A DNA stretch of 64,000 nucleotides from Spongiivirga citrea (GCF_010671565.1 NZ_JAABOQ010000008.1:62001-126000); one strand, 5' to 3'. Counted from the first letter of the stretch, positions 8,812 through 16,154 are shown. Made by a program: numbers and translations. The notes: generated by a model from the sequence alone, not told the origin.

Positions 8812-9347
8812 GATTTGTAGTTGTTTTTTATTTGGTACCAGGCCAAGGGGATATTCTCTTCTTCGTACATAAAATCTTGAACGTGGACCAATCCAATTTT
8901 TTCCAAGGCTTTTCTAGAAGCTTTATGCTCTAATTCTGCCATACCATATATTGCGCTGTATTTCATGGTTTCAAATCCGTATGCTACAGCGGCTTTTCCA
9001 GATTCGGTGGCGTAGCCCTTGCCCCAGTACTTCGGAATAAAACGATAGCCGACATCTATAAAATTTCTATGGCCATTCATTTTGTTTTCAAAATTCATTT
9101 TTAGGCCCGACCAACCGATAAAATCACCCGTTTCTTTCTCGATTGCAGCCCAACGGCCTATGCCGTATGTTGCATATTGTTCTCTGGTTTTGTCAATATA
9201 TTTTTGCGCATCCAGCTTATCCTTAATGGGACTTTTTCCTAGAAAGTGATGCACAACAGGATCAGAATCAAGCACAAACATTCCTTCGAGATCATCATCG
9301 GTGAGTTCACGAAGAATAAGCCGATCTGTTTCCACCAAAACCTTCAT
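8808..9347 (-). CDS. GNAT family N-acetyltransferase (RimJ/RimL type)
   Basis: 179-residue acetyl-CoA-dependent N-acetyltransferase. The start LVETDRLILRELTDDDL is the standard RimJ/RimL-type beginning. The acetyl-CoA loop is visible as PKYWGKGYATESGKA (about residues 104-118), and the late HKASRKALEKIGL helix (around 140-155) is also typical. The acceptor could be a protein N-terminus or a small molecule. It overlaps the downstream DUF6265 gene by 4 bp and lies 44 bp after the DUF2306 gene. Confidence 0.92.
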   Translation of the reverse strand: MKVLVETDRLILRELTDDDLEGMFVLDSDPVVHHFLGKSPIKDKLDAQKYIDKTREQYATYGIGRWAAIEKETGDFIGWSGLKMNFENKMNGHRNFIDVGYRFIPKYWGKGYATESGKAAVAYGFETMKYSAIYGMAELEHKASRKALEKIGLVHVQDFMYEEENIPLAWYQIKNNYKS

Positions 9348-9391
9348 ACCTTCTAAATTACAGTATTTTGAATAAATCTCAACTTTACAGT

Positions 9392-9778
9392 TTATCCAAA
9401 CAACACCTGATGCAAATACCGACCAGGGACTAAAGTGAATCCACCAGCAATAATAATTGCTCCAAAATAGAGCAGTATCATCTTTCGTTTATGCTTTTTT
9501 ACATTTCCTTTTCTAATAGCAGTATAAGCAGTAGGAACGGTGTAAAGGGTTAAAAAACTAAAACTGTGTATCCATCCAAAATGATTGAATATTTGTGGAC
9601 CCACTTCAGCGGGCATGAATAAGGTAATAACCGCAGTGATAAGCATAAGTATCATATAAACTCGACCAAAATAACGGTGAATTGAGGTTCGTTTTTTAAT
9701 GATTAGTAATAAGCCGCCAATGAGTACACAAGGTAGTACGGTAACTAAATGAGCGTACATTAAATGTTCGTAACTCAT
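9392..9778 (-). CDS. DUF2306 family membrane protein
   Basis: 128 residues with four hydrophobic segments and the family's pattern of His residues: HLMYAHLVT, KRTSIHRYFGRVYM, FGWIHSFSFLTLY and the KKHKRKM loop. The recurring histidines at membrane boundaries recall haem- or metal-binding four-helix membrane proteins, but no biochemical role is established. The start overlaps the stop of the upstream membrane-protein gene by 4 bp (ATGA), which indicates an operon. Confidence 0.85.
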   Translation of the reverse strand: MSYEHLMYAHLVTVLPCVLIGGLLLIIKKRTSIHRYFGRVYMILMLITAVITLFMPAEVGPQIFNHFGWIHSFSFLTLYTVPTAYTAIRKGNVKKHKRKMILLYFGAIIIAGGFTLVPGRYLHQVLFG

Positions 9779-10383
9779 AGTTTTATAGCCGGTGTTGGAT
9801 CGTTTTCTTTAATTCGTTTTCTACACTTTTTTCCTATGTCATAAGTGTTTTTTATTCCCGCCATATCGATTACATCGGGAACAAATTTGTCGGGACCGTT
9901 ATCTCGACTTTTTGTTTTTCCAGTTCGAAGTTCAAATTCTAGATTTCCATAGATGCCTTTACCGTCTATTTTAATATTGCCAGAAAACTGTTCCCAGTCT
10001 TTTATTTCTGCTTTACCCTTTCTGAATTTGATAAACCGAGTTGGTGTACCGACAAAAAAAGCGCCTTTTTGAAAAAACATCATAATGGTCCAAACAAGAA
10101 GCCCTATACCAACAATTACAAATAGACTGATTATTAAGGCAGGCATTACATCAAAGAAATCACTGAAACTAATGTCGTTGGAAGATTGTTTGTTGAATAA
10201 CTTTTTAAGTAAGGGGCCGAAAAATGCGACAACAAAAATGCTTATAAATCCATTCCAGAATAATGAAAAAAAAAGTAAACTGATTGCTTTTTTTCTAGGA
10301 TGGTTACGGCGGCTCTTGGTAATAAAATCAGTTTCTTCGTTATCAATAATGGTGCGAAGTTCTTTTGGTATTTGATTGGTCAT
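9775..10383 (-). CDS. Hypothetical membrane protein with two transmembrane segments
   Basis: 202 residues, family not recognised. There is a basic N-terminal region (KSRRNHPRKKAIS), one hydrophobic helix near residues 32-58, a second near 88-112, and a polar C-terminal domain that appears mostly beta (FRKGKAEIKDWEQFSGNIKI), ending in a basic stretch. It shares 4-bp overlaps with the genes on both sides, so the three membrane genes 10943-9392 are almost certainly one coupled unit. No catalytic motif is visible. Confidence 0.75.
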   Translation of the reverse strand: MTNQIPKELRTIIDNEETDFITKSRRNHPRKKAISLLFFSLFWNGFISIFVVAFFGPLLKKLFNKQSSNDISFSDFFDVMPALIISLFVIVGIGLLVWTIMMFFQKGAFFVGTPTRFIKFRKGKAEIKDWEQFSGNIKIDGKGIYGNLEFELRTGKTKSRDNGPDKFVPDVIDMAGIKNTYDIGKKCRKRIKENDPTPAIKL

Positions 10384-10943
10384 TTAGTTAGTTTTTTCGA
10401 TTTGCCCATCCAAAATGCGAATAGGATGGCGCAGAGAATAAAAGTACCTAAAACTAAATAATGAAGCCAATATGGTTCTGCACCTTCAAAATCACCTTTT
10501 ATTCTAGCCACATAGGTCATACTCATTACTAATGTAACATAGTAAAAGTAGACAAGTTGAAATGGGATTTTAAGCGCGTGTAGTTTAAACGGCGCCACCA
10601 CAATCATGAAATAGGCCAGTGCCCCACCAGCCAATTTTGCCGGCACTAATGGAATGTCATTTAAGTACACATTATTCGCCAAAAATCCAAAATGAATAAT
10701 ATGTAGCACGGCAAAAAGTGTAAGGCTATTTCTTAACGAGTTATTTTCTTTTAATGGCTTAGGAAATGCCGATGCATATTGATAAAAGCAATATAAAAAC
10801 AGAGCAGCAGATAATCGTCCAGAATACCGAGCGGCGTAGCGGAAGGTTTCTTCTAGTTCTGTGTGGAGGAGGTAGCAGGCTAGTAGTATCAGCAGTTCGG
10901 CTAGTATGCCAAGGAGTAGGAGTTTTTGGAAAGTCAGTTTCAT
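10380..10943 (-). CDS. Hypothetical multi-pass membrane protein
   Basis: 187 residues with about six hydrophobic helices (starting near residues 9, 42, 72, 104, 133 and 160). Histidines lie in or near the membrane (VLHIIHFGF near 79-87), and there is an RYAARYSGRLSAALF segment. The shape is reminiscent of ferric-reductase-like or MsrQ-like membrane domains, but the match is too weak for a call. It is the first gene of a minus-strand run reaching to 7959, and 190 bp separate it from the divergent ssb gene. Confidence 0.75.
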   Translation of the reverse strand: MKLTFQKLLLLGILAELLILLACYLLHTELEETFRYAARYSGRLSAALFLYCFYQYASAFPKPLKENNSLRNSLTLFAVLHIIHFGFLANNVYLNDIPLVPAKLAGGALAYFMIVVAPFKLHALKIPFQLVYFYYVTLVMSMTYVARIKGDFEGAEPYWLHYLVLGTFILCAILFAFWMGKSKKLTK

Positions 10944-10990
10944 TATTTGGTTATATAGTTGCCCACAATATAGGTGAATTAATCAATTTT

Positions 10991-11040
10991 AAACGACTAC
11001 AAACGTTTACAAACAACTATAAACGAAAACAAACACTTCC
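10991..11040 (+). repeat. Five phased decamers (AAACRnnnAY) upstream of ssb
   Basis: Five consecutive 10-bp units all begin AAAC: AAACGACTAC, AAACGTTTAC, AAACAACTAT, AAACGAAAAC, AAACACTTCC. The 10-bp period places each unit on the same face of the helix. The array is about 100 bp before the ssb start, in the divergent region between ssb and the membrane-protein operon. It could be a protein-binding array, for example for autoregulation, or an intrinsically bent segment; neither is shown. Confidence 0.7.
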
Positions 11041-11133
11041 TAACCGAATGTTTTTTGAAGACCGTCTAATCTTTGCAGTGTCGATTGATAGTCAGTCGAT
11101 AGTATTAACTGTTTAACACAAAAAACAATAATT

Positions 11134-11466
11134 ATGAACGCACTTAGAAACAAAGTACAGTTGATTGGAAGATTAGGGCAAGACCCAGAAATCGTAATCT
11201 TTAATGATGGTAACAAAATGGCTAAATTCTCCATGGCCACAGATGATAGTTACAAAGATAAAGATGGTCAAAAAGTAGAACGAGCCTATTGGCATAATGT
11301 AGTCGTAAGAGGTGGACTCGTTAATGTAGTCGAAAACTATGTAAGCAAAGGCAAAGAAATCGCCATTGAAGGAAAATTGACCAACCGCTCATGGGAAGAT
11401 AAAGAAGGAAACAAACGCTACACCACAGAGATTTTGTGTAATGAACTATTGTTGATTAGCAAATAG
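11134..11466 (+). CDS. ssb: Single-stranded DNA-binding protein, short form
   Basis: OB-fold SSB that coats single-stranded DNA in replication, repair or uptake. The N-terminus MNALRNKVQLIGRLGQDPEI and the core VERAYWHNVVV ... YVSKGKEIAIEGKLTNRSWEDKEG are diagnostic. At 110 residues it stops straight after the OB fold and lacks the Gly/Pro/Asp linker and the acidic DDDLPF-like tail by which canonical SSB recruits partner proteins. It is therefore probably a paralogue, with the housekeeping copy elsewhere. It is followed, after a repeat-filled gap, by recQ on the same strand; a joint DNA-repair role is only suggestive. Confidence 0.95.
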   Translation: MNALRNKVQLIGRLGQDPEIVIFNDGNKMAKFSMATDDSYKDKDGQKVERAYWHNVVVRGGLVNVVENYVSKGKEIAIEGKLTNRSWEDKEGNKRYTTEILCNELLLISK

Positions 11467-11475
11467 GATTTTTAG

Positions 11476-11621
11476 AGGCAAGAATCTAGAATCAAGAGTC
11501 AAGACCATATAGTTAGTCCCCTCTCCTTGAGGAGAGGGCTAGGGTGAGGTGTCAAGCGACTTTTACCTTACTAAAGAAAAAGTCTTGCCTCCTGATTCTA
11601 GCAGTCTCGCTTTAGCGAGAC
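11476..11621. repeat. Compound intergenic repeat with three inverted repeats
   Basis: The 231-bp gap between ssb and recQ holds nested palindromes. Outer arms are AGGCAAGA (11476-11483) and TCTTGCCT (11583-11590). Inside is a hairpin CCCTCTCC-TTGA-GGAGAGGG (11519-11538) followed by CTAGGGTGAGG, a type of GC-rich intergenic repeat seen in many bacteria. Beside it lies GTCTCGCT-TT-AGCGAGAC (11604-11621). The block is much more G+C-rich and symmetric than its surroundings and codes for nothing. Confidence 0.75.
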
Positions 11622-11697
11622 GATCCTGTCTCTTTTCTCCAAATCAAACTTATTAACCATTTAACCAAAATTCAATAGTAACCCATACATTTACCTC

Positions 11698-13803
11698 ATG
11701 GCATCTAGCGAACTACTTTTATCACTTTTAAAAAACCATTTTGGCTATGATTCATTTCGACCGAATCAGCTAGCCATCATTAACGATTTGCTAGATGGGA
11801 GTGATGTTGTGACTATTATGCCAACTGGAGGTGGAAAATCACTTTGTTTTCAGCTTCCTGCCTTGGCAAAAAATGGAACTGCTATTGTCATTTCGCCTTT
11901 GATTGCTTTAATGAAAGATCAGGTAGATGCACTTCGAGCAAATGGGATTTCGGCTAGCTATTTTAATAGTTCGCAGCCACCAGAATTACAGCAAGAGACT
12001 CTAGACGATTTTACAAATGGGAATTTAAAATTACTATATGTTGCGCCTGAAAGTTTGCCACTGCTAGACAATGCGCTTTCTGGAATTGATATTAGTTTAA
12101 TAGCGATTGACGAAGCACATTGTATCTCGTCTTGGGGCCATGATTTTAGACCAGCCTATGTGCAACTTGGCTATCTTAAAAAGCGATTTCCAGCGGTTCC
12201 CGTAATCGCACTTACGGCAACTGCCGACAAAGCTACCCAGCAAGATATTGCAACACTATTGAATATTCCAAAAGCAAAATTTCATGTGTCCTCATTTGAC
12301 CGCGAGAATTTGTACCTAGAAGTTCGACCAGGAAATAATCGGATTAATCAGATCTTAAATTTTCTTGAAGAGCATCCCGATGAAAGTGGAATTATCTATT
12401 GCTTAAGTCGAAAGAGTACGGAGAAGATAGCGGAAAAAATTAAAAGCTCAGGATATGATGCCGCTGCCTATCATGCAGGCATGTCGTCTCAGGAGCGATC
12501 TAAAATTCAGGAAGAATTTATAAACGACCGCACTCCAATTATTGTGGCTACCATCGCATTCGGAATGGGAATTGACAAGAGTAACGTTCGTTGGGTTATT
12601 CATTATAATTTACCAAAAAACATTGAAGGTTACTATCAAGAAATTGGTCGTAGTGGCCGGGATGGAATAACTGCTAACACCTTACTTTTTTATAGTTATG
12701 CTGATATCATCCAGCTAAGACAATTCATAGCCAATGTCGATAATGCTGAGGTACAACATGCCAAGTTAGATCGCATGCAACAATTTGCTGAAGCGCTTAG
12801 TTGTCGTCGCAGAGTCCTGCTTAATTATTTTGGAGAACACTATACAGAGAATTGTGGAAATTGTGATATCTGCAAAACACCACCGACCTATTTTGATGGC
12901 ACCATTCTGGCGCAAAAAGTCTGTTCCGCAATTACCAGAATGAAAGAACAAGAAGGGGTGGGATTGGTGATTGATGTTTTGCGAGGCGCAAAAAATGCGC
13001 AAGTATATGACAAAAACTATCAGCATTTAAAAACCTATGGTTCCGCAAGTGATGTGTCCTGGAAAGATTTACAGCAATATATTATTCAACTTGTGAATCA
13101 AGGAGTTCTAGAAATTAATTTTAGAGAGCATAGTCGATTAATGCTTACACCGTTGGCGAAAAGTATTTTGTTTGATGGTAAGAAGGTAAGCTTGGCAAGT
13201 ATTCAAGTCAAACAAGAAAAATTAGAAAAAGAACGTAAAAAGACCACCAAAAAAAGTGGGCTATTCGAGCAATTACGAATATTACGATACGAATTGGCTC
13301 AAGAAGCCAATGTGCCAGCTTATGTTGTGTTTAGTGATGCAACTTTAAAGGAACTCGAAGAAAAAAAGCCGACTACCGAGCAAGAATTCGAAAAAATCCA
13401 AGGAGTGGGTCAGGCGAAAATGGAAAAATACGCTGCTACCTTTATTAGTGAAATAAAGAAATATACGGCATCTAAAAAAACAAAGGTGCTGACTCACTTA
13501 AAAACCTGGACACTTTATAACGAAGGTTTAACCGTGGGTGAAATATGCGAACACCGAGAGTTGGCTGAGAACACAATTTACAGTCATCTTTTGAAAATTT
13601 ATGACGAAGGAGAAAAGTCACTGAATTTATTAGACTTTGTTTCTCAAGATGAGGTCGCACAAATCAATAAAGCAAAAAATGAGCTTATGGATGCCGAAGG
13701 CCTAAAACCATACTTCGAATATTTTAAGGAAAAAATGCCTTATTGGAAACTAAAAATGGGCTTGTTTCTTATTGAAAAGGAAGGTGCAGTAGTACAAAAA
13801 TAG
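11698..13803 (+). CDS. recQ: ATP-dependent DNA helicase RecQ
   Basis: 3'-5' DNA helicase of superfamily 2 acting in recombination and stalled-fork repair. Walker A TGGGKS is at residues 43-48, DEAH at 138-141, and the aromatic-rich loop HCISSWGHDFRP follows. The helicase C domain has the IGRSGRDG motif near 315. The RQC zinc site is visible as CRRRVLLNYFGE...CGNCDIC (near 365-390). After the winged helix comes an HRDC domain (around 520-590) and a C-terminal helix-turn-helix extension (LTVGEICEHRELAENTIYSHL). At 701 residues it has the long form usual in Bacteroidota. Confidence 0.98.
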   Translation: MASSELLLSLLKNHFGYDSFRPNQLAIINDLLDGSDVVTIMPTGGGKSLCFQLPALAKNGTAIVISPLIALMKDQVDALRANGISASYFNSSQPPELQQETLDDFTNGNLKLLYVAPESLPLLDNALSGIDISLIAIDEAHCISSWGHDFRPAYVQLGYLKKRFPAVPVIALTATADKATQQDIATLLNIPKAKFHVSSFDRENLYLEVRPGNNRINQILNFLEEHPDESGIIYCLSRKSTEKIAEKIKSSGYDAAAYHAGMSSQERSKIQEEFINDRTPIIVATIAFGMGIDKSNVRWVIHYNLPKNIEGYYQEIGRSGRDGITANTLLFYSYADIIQLRQFIANVDNAEVQHAKLDRMQQFAEALSCRRRVLLNYFGEHYTENCGNCDICKTPPTYFDGTILAQKVCSAITRMKEQEGVGLVIDVLRGAKNAQVYDKNYQHLKTYGSASDVSWKDLQQYIIQLVNQGVLEINFREHSRLMLTPLAKSILFDGKKVSLASIQVKQEKLEKERKKTTKKSGLFEQLRILRYELAQEANVPAYVVFSDATLKELEEKKPTTEQEFEKIQGVGQAKMEKYAATFISEIKKYTASKKTKVLTHLKTWTLYNEGLTVGEICEHRELAENTIYSHLLKIYDEGEKSLNLLDFVSQDEVAQINKAKNELMDAEGLKPYFEYFKEKMPYWKLKMGLFLIEKEGAVVQK

Positions 13804-13841
13804 TCTAATTTTTAGCATGTCTGGTCGAGCGCAATCGAGAC

Positions 13842-14294
13842 CTACCTATATAAATAAAAATACAAAACAATCTTCCCTTTAAAGTCCATTACTCCCATTA
13901 AGGTATCATCATCTACTTTTCTAAAATGATCGATAATGGGTAGGTGATTGTAGATCATTGCAGTCGATACTTTTTCTCTAAATGCAAGATGCCGAACGCG
14001 CGCTCTTCCAATAATTGGCATACTAAAATTGAGTCCCAAAAAGCAATATCGTAACGCTTTGACCTTATTTTCTGAGATGTAGTTCTTCCCAATCCATTTA
14101 ATAATTCCATAGTCCTTCAGAGCCCAATCAATAAGTCGACCGGTTTTAAAAAAACCACCTTTCCAAGACCCAAGTATTTCGTCAATGTTTAGTGGATCTA
14201 GCTCGGAGAAAACTTCAGCTAATTCACTAAAAGCAATTACATCTTGAGAATTGGTAAGTTGGTGAAATTTAGCGGTAGCTTCCTGATTAGTCAT
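13842..14294 (-). CDS. DUF4334 / GXWXG domain protein
   Basis: 150 residues matching the two-part DUF4334 pattern: an N-terminal GXWXG motif (DEILGSWKGGFFKTG, near residues 38-53) and the C-terminal PIIDHFRKVDDDTLMGVMDFKG (near 117-138). These proteins are thought to be small ligand-binding beta folds related to lipocalin-like domains; no enzyme activity is established. It is single and divergent from the rrf2 operon. A perfect inverted repeat (14312-14337) lies 18 bp before its start and may be an operator. Confidence 0.88.
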   Translation of the reverse strand: MTNQEATAKFHQLTNSQDVIAFSELAEVFSELDPLNIDEILGSWKGGFFKTGRLIDWALKDYGIIKWIGKNYISENKVKALRYCFLGLNFSMPIIGRARVRHLAFREKVSTAMIYNHLPIIDHFRKVDDDTLMGVMDFKGKIVLYFYLYR

Positions 14295-14311
14295 GCGTAA
14301 ATATACGTATA

Positions 14312-14337
14312 GACAGAAAACCTAACGCATTTCTGTC
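14312..14337. promoter_or_regulatory. Inverted repeat between the DUF4334 gene and rrf2
   Basis: Perfect 8-bp arms GACAGAAA and TTTCTGTC with a 10-nt spacer, 18 bp upstream of the DUF4334 start codon on the minus strand. There is no following T-run, so it looks like a protein-binding site rather than a terminator. The binding protein is unknown. Confidence 0.5.
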
Positions 14338-14389
14338 CATCATGCAGGCATAAAAAAGGTGTTGGCCGTGTTAGTAATAAATTTAATTC

Positions 14390-14427
14390 GGATATTTTTG
14401 TCCGAAATAAAATAAGACGTATTTTTG
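14390..14427 (+). promoter_or_regulatory. rrf2 promoter with operator overlapping the -33 element
   Basis: The operator-like palindrome GGATATTTTTGTCC (14390-14403, extended by TTC/GAA outside) contains TTTG at 14397-14400. Exactly 19 nt later comes TATTTTTG (14420-14427), an ideal Bacteroidota -7 element (TAnnTTTG). A bound regulator would therefore block the -33 contact. The same 14-mer in reverse complement, with one change, lies before the haemoglobin gene at 14903, so both are probable Rrf2/NsrR-like sites. Confidence 0.75.
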
Positions 14428-14448
14428 TACCATCAGAAAAAGAGAAAG

Positions 14449-14883
14449 ATGTTTTCAAAAACCTGCGAATACGGAATTAAGGCAACCTTATTTATTGCGA
14501 AAAAAGCGCAACAGGAAGAGCGGGTGAGTTTAAATGATATTGCCAATGCTATTAATTCGCCTGTAGCGTTTACCGCCAAAATTTTGCAGGCACTTGTTAA
14601 GGAAAATATTATAGATTCTACCAAAGGACCAAAAGGAGGTTTTAAAATAGATAAAGATCGTTTAGCTAAGATTACACTTAAACAAATTGTAACTGCTTTA
14701 GATGGCGATCAGCTGTTTACCGGCTGTGCATTGGGTCTAGAAAAATGCAATGCAAGCGCTCCCTGTCCTATGCACGAGAAGTTCGTGGTTATTCGGGATC
14801 AAATTAATGAGACCCTCGGATCATCTAATTTACTAGATGTTGCACTCGGACTTAATCAGGGAATTACTTTTTTAAAGCGATAA
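14449..14883 (+). CDS. Rrf2 family regulator, probable Fe-S nitric oxide sensor (NsrR-like)
   Basis: 144 residues starting at the second ATG, which gives the standard Rrf2 N-terminus MFSKTCEYGIKATLFIA; the longer frame lacks homology-like sequence and overlaps the promoter. The winged helix spans about residues 1-80. Three cysteines (C93, C100, C106 in TGCALGLEKC and APCPMH) match the Fe-S ligands of NsrR/IscR-type regulators. It heads an operon with truncated haemoglobin, cupin and lipoprotein genes. Matching palindromes occur at its promoter (14390) and before the haemoglobin gene (14903), supporting autoregulated repression lifted by NO. The NO signal is inferred from the haemoglobin neighbour and cysteine pattern. 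Confidence 0.92.
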   Translation: MFSKTCEYGIKATLFIAKKAQQEERVSLNDIANAINSPVAFTAKILQALVKENIIDSTKGPKGGFKIDKDRLAKITLKQIVTALDGDQLFTGCALGLEKCNASAPCPMHEKFVVIRDQINETLGSSNLLDVALGLNQGITFLKR

Positions 14884-14902
14884 AAAAATTTAGAATAATA
14901 AA

Positions 14903-14916
14903 GGATAAAAATATCC
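14903..14916. promoter_or_regulatory. Second Rrf2-type operator, before truncated haemoglobin
   Basis: GGATAAAAATATCC, with arms GGATA/TATCC, lies in the 42-bp gap between rrf2 and the haemoglobin start, 9 bp before the ATG. It equals the reverse complement of the 14390 site except for one base. This indicates direct internal control of the downstream genes. Confidence 0.7.
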
Positions 14917-14925
14917 TAAATAAAA

Positions 14926-15291
14926 ATGAAAGATATACAGGATATAGATGACATTGAGTTAATGGTTAACACCTTCTATGCTGTGGTAAGAGAAGATGAG
15001 GTTTTAGGTCCGATTTTTAACAATGTAATTAAGGACAATTGGCCATTACATCTCGACAAGATGATTCGTTTTTGGCAAACAATCCTTCTTCAGGAATATA
15101 CCTATAAGGGTTCTCCTTTTCATCCGCATAGAAAACTGCCAATTCAAAAACAACATTTCGATCGTTGGTTGAATCATTTCAATAACTGTATTGACAAAAA
15201 TTTTAAGGGCACCAAAGCTGATGAAGCAAAAATGCGAGCAAAAAAAATGGCTCAAATGTTTCAATACAAACTAGCAAGTAATAGTCTTTAA
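14926..15291 (+). CDS. Group III truncated haemoglobin
   Basis: 121-residue 2-on-2 globin of group III, a family linked to NO handling in bacteria. The globin helices are seen as LMVNTFYAVVREDEVLGPIF (B/C region), DKMIRFWQTILL (E region start) and GSPFHPHRKLPIQKQHFDRWL, where His77 in KQHFDRW is the probable proximal haem ligand. Cytoplasmic, with no signal. It follows the Rrf2 gene and an operator, and the cupin gene starts 2 bp after its stop. The function would be NO dioxygenation or oxygen/NO sensing; which one cannot be decided here. Confidence 0.93.
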   Translation: MKDIQDIDDIELMVNTFYAVVREDEVLGPIFNNVIKDNWPLHLDKMIRFWQTILLQEYTYKGSPFHPHRKLPIQKQHFDRWLNHFNNCIDKNFKGTKADEAKMRAKKMAQMFQYKLASNSL

Positions 15292-15293
15292 TT

Positions 15294-15635
15294 ATGAAAA
15301 TAGCATCCTTAACAGACGATATTAGTTTTGGCGATACTAAGCCTGCCATAACCGTTCTATTCGAAACACCAACTTCTAAAGAAATACGAATTGTATTTAA
15401 GAAAGGGCAATTAATGAAAGAGCATAAAACACCATTTCCAATTGTTGTTGAATTGTATAGCGGCCGTATCGATTTTGGTGTAAACGGAAAAAAGCATCAA
15501 TTGGTAGCAGGAAATCTTATTGCATTAGAGGGAGGTGTGCCGCACGATCTTGTTGCAATTGAAGATAGTATTGTGCGATTATCACTTTCCATTAAAGATA
15601 AAGTAGAGCGAGTAAAACAAGTCAAAACCTCTTAA
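15294..15635 (+). CDS. Small cupin domain protein
   Basis: 113-residue single-domain cupin. Motif 1 can be read in KKGQLMKEHKTPFPIVVELYSGRIDF (residues 38-63, His47 a likely metal ligand) and motif 2 in AGNLIALEGGVPHDLVA (His near 82). Only two histidines are well placed, so metal binding may be weak. It begins 2 bp after the haemoglobin stop and is surely cotranscribed. Small cupins of this type recur next to haem and NO-defence genes in Bacteroidota, as far as I recall; no reaction can be assigned. Confidence 0.87.
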   Translation: MKIASLTDDISFGDTKPAITVLFETPTSKEIRIVFKKGQLMKEHKTPFPIVVELYSGRIDFGVNGKKHQLVAGNLIALEGGVPHDLVAIEDSIVRLSLSIKDKVERVKQVKTS

Positions 15636-15646
15636 ATAAATAGAAC

Positions 15647-16081
15647 ATGAAAAGAAAAATAAACATCGTATTCTCATTTTTCTTGTTGAGTTTTTTAATA
15701 AGCAGTTGTGATAAAAAAGAAAAAGATAAAACAACCACAGATGAGGTCTCGTATGAGAATAGCCTAACACTTAATAATGGAGAAAAGTGGTTGGCAAATA
15801 AAGAAACAACTGTCGGCATGGAAAATATGGCGAAACTAGTTGCTGGTGTTATTCCTGGTGAAACTGATGCAAAAGCCTTGGCTGAAAGCTTAGAAATGGA
15901 GTTTAAGCTTATCGTTTCAAAATGCACCATGACTGGTGAGCCTCATGATCAACTTCATTATTACATCCTCCCGTTGAAGGATAAAATTGATGCTCTAAAA
16001 AGTTCTGACGAGAGCGAGAAGAAAGCGATGTTAGAGGATATCACTTCACATATAAAAATGTATAAAACCTATTTTAAATAG
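15647..16081 (+). CDS. Hypothetical lipoprotein of the Rrf2/haemoglobin operon
   Basis: 144 residues with a signal segment and lipobox-like LISSC (Cys near residue 21), followed by a Lys/Asp/Thr linker, so probably anchored in the outer or inner membrane facing the periplasm. The mature domain is helical; its notable segment is SKCTMTGEPHDQLHYYILPLKDKI (about residues 90-113), with one Cys and two His that could bind haem or metal. It follows the cupin gene by 11 bp, and the operon's terminator comes 42 bp after its stop. Not recognised as a named family; a role in NO or redox stress is inferred from context only. Confidence 0.8.
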   Translation: MKRKINIVFSFFLLSFLISSCDKKEKDKTTTDEVSYENSLTLNNGEKWLANKETTVGMENMAKLVAGVIPGETDAKALAESLEMEFKLIVSKCTMTGEPHDQLHYYILPLKDKIDALKSSDESEKKAMLEDITSHIKMYKTYFK

Positions 16082-16123
16082 TGTAATTCTGACTTTATTA
16101 TAATTGCTGTTTGACATAAGCTT

Positions 16124-16154
16124 AAAAGCTTGCCCATAATCGGCAAGCTTTTTC
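16124..16154 (+). terminator. Terminator of the rrf2-haemoglobin operon
   Basis: An 11-bp stem AAAAGCTTGCC / GGCAAGCTTTT with a 7-nt loop and further T residues. It ends 12 bp before the chosen AraC start, which argues against the longer AraC open frame beginning inside this hairpin. Confidence 0.9.

Noticed and set aside
10991-11040. Decamer array considered as a CRISPR or replication-origin iteron array
   Set aside because: Units are only 10 bp without unique spacers, and there is no replication initiator or cas gene; a regulatory or curved-DNA array is the simpler reading.
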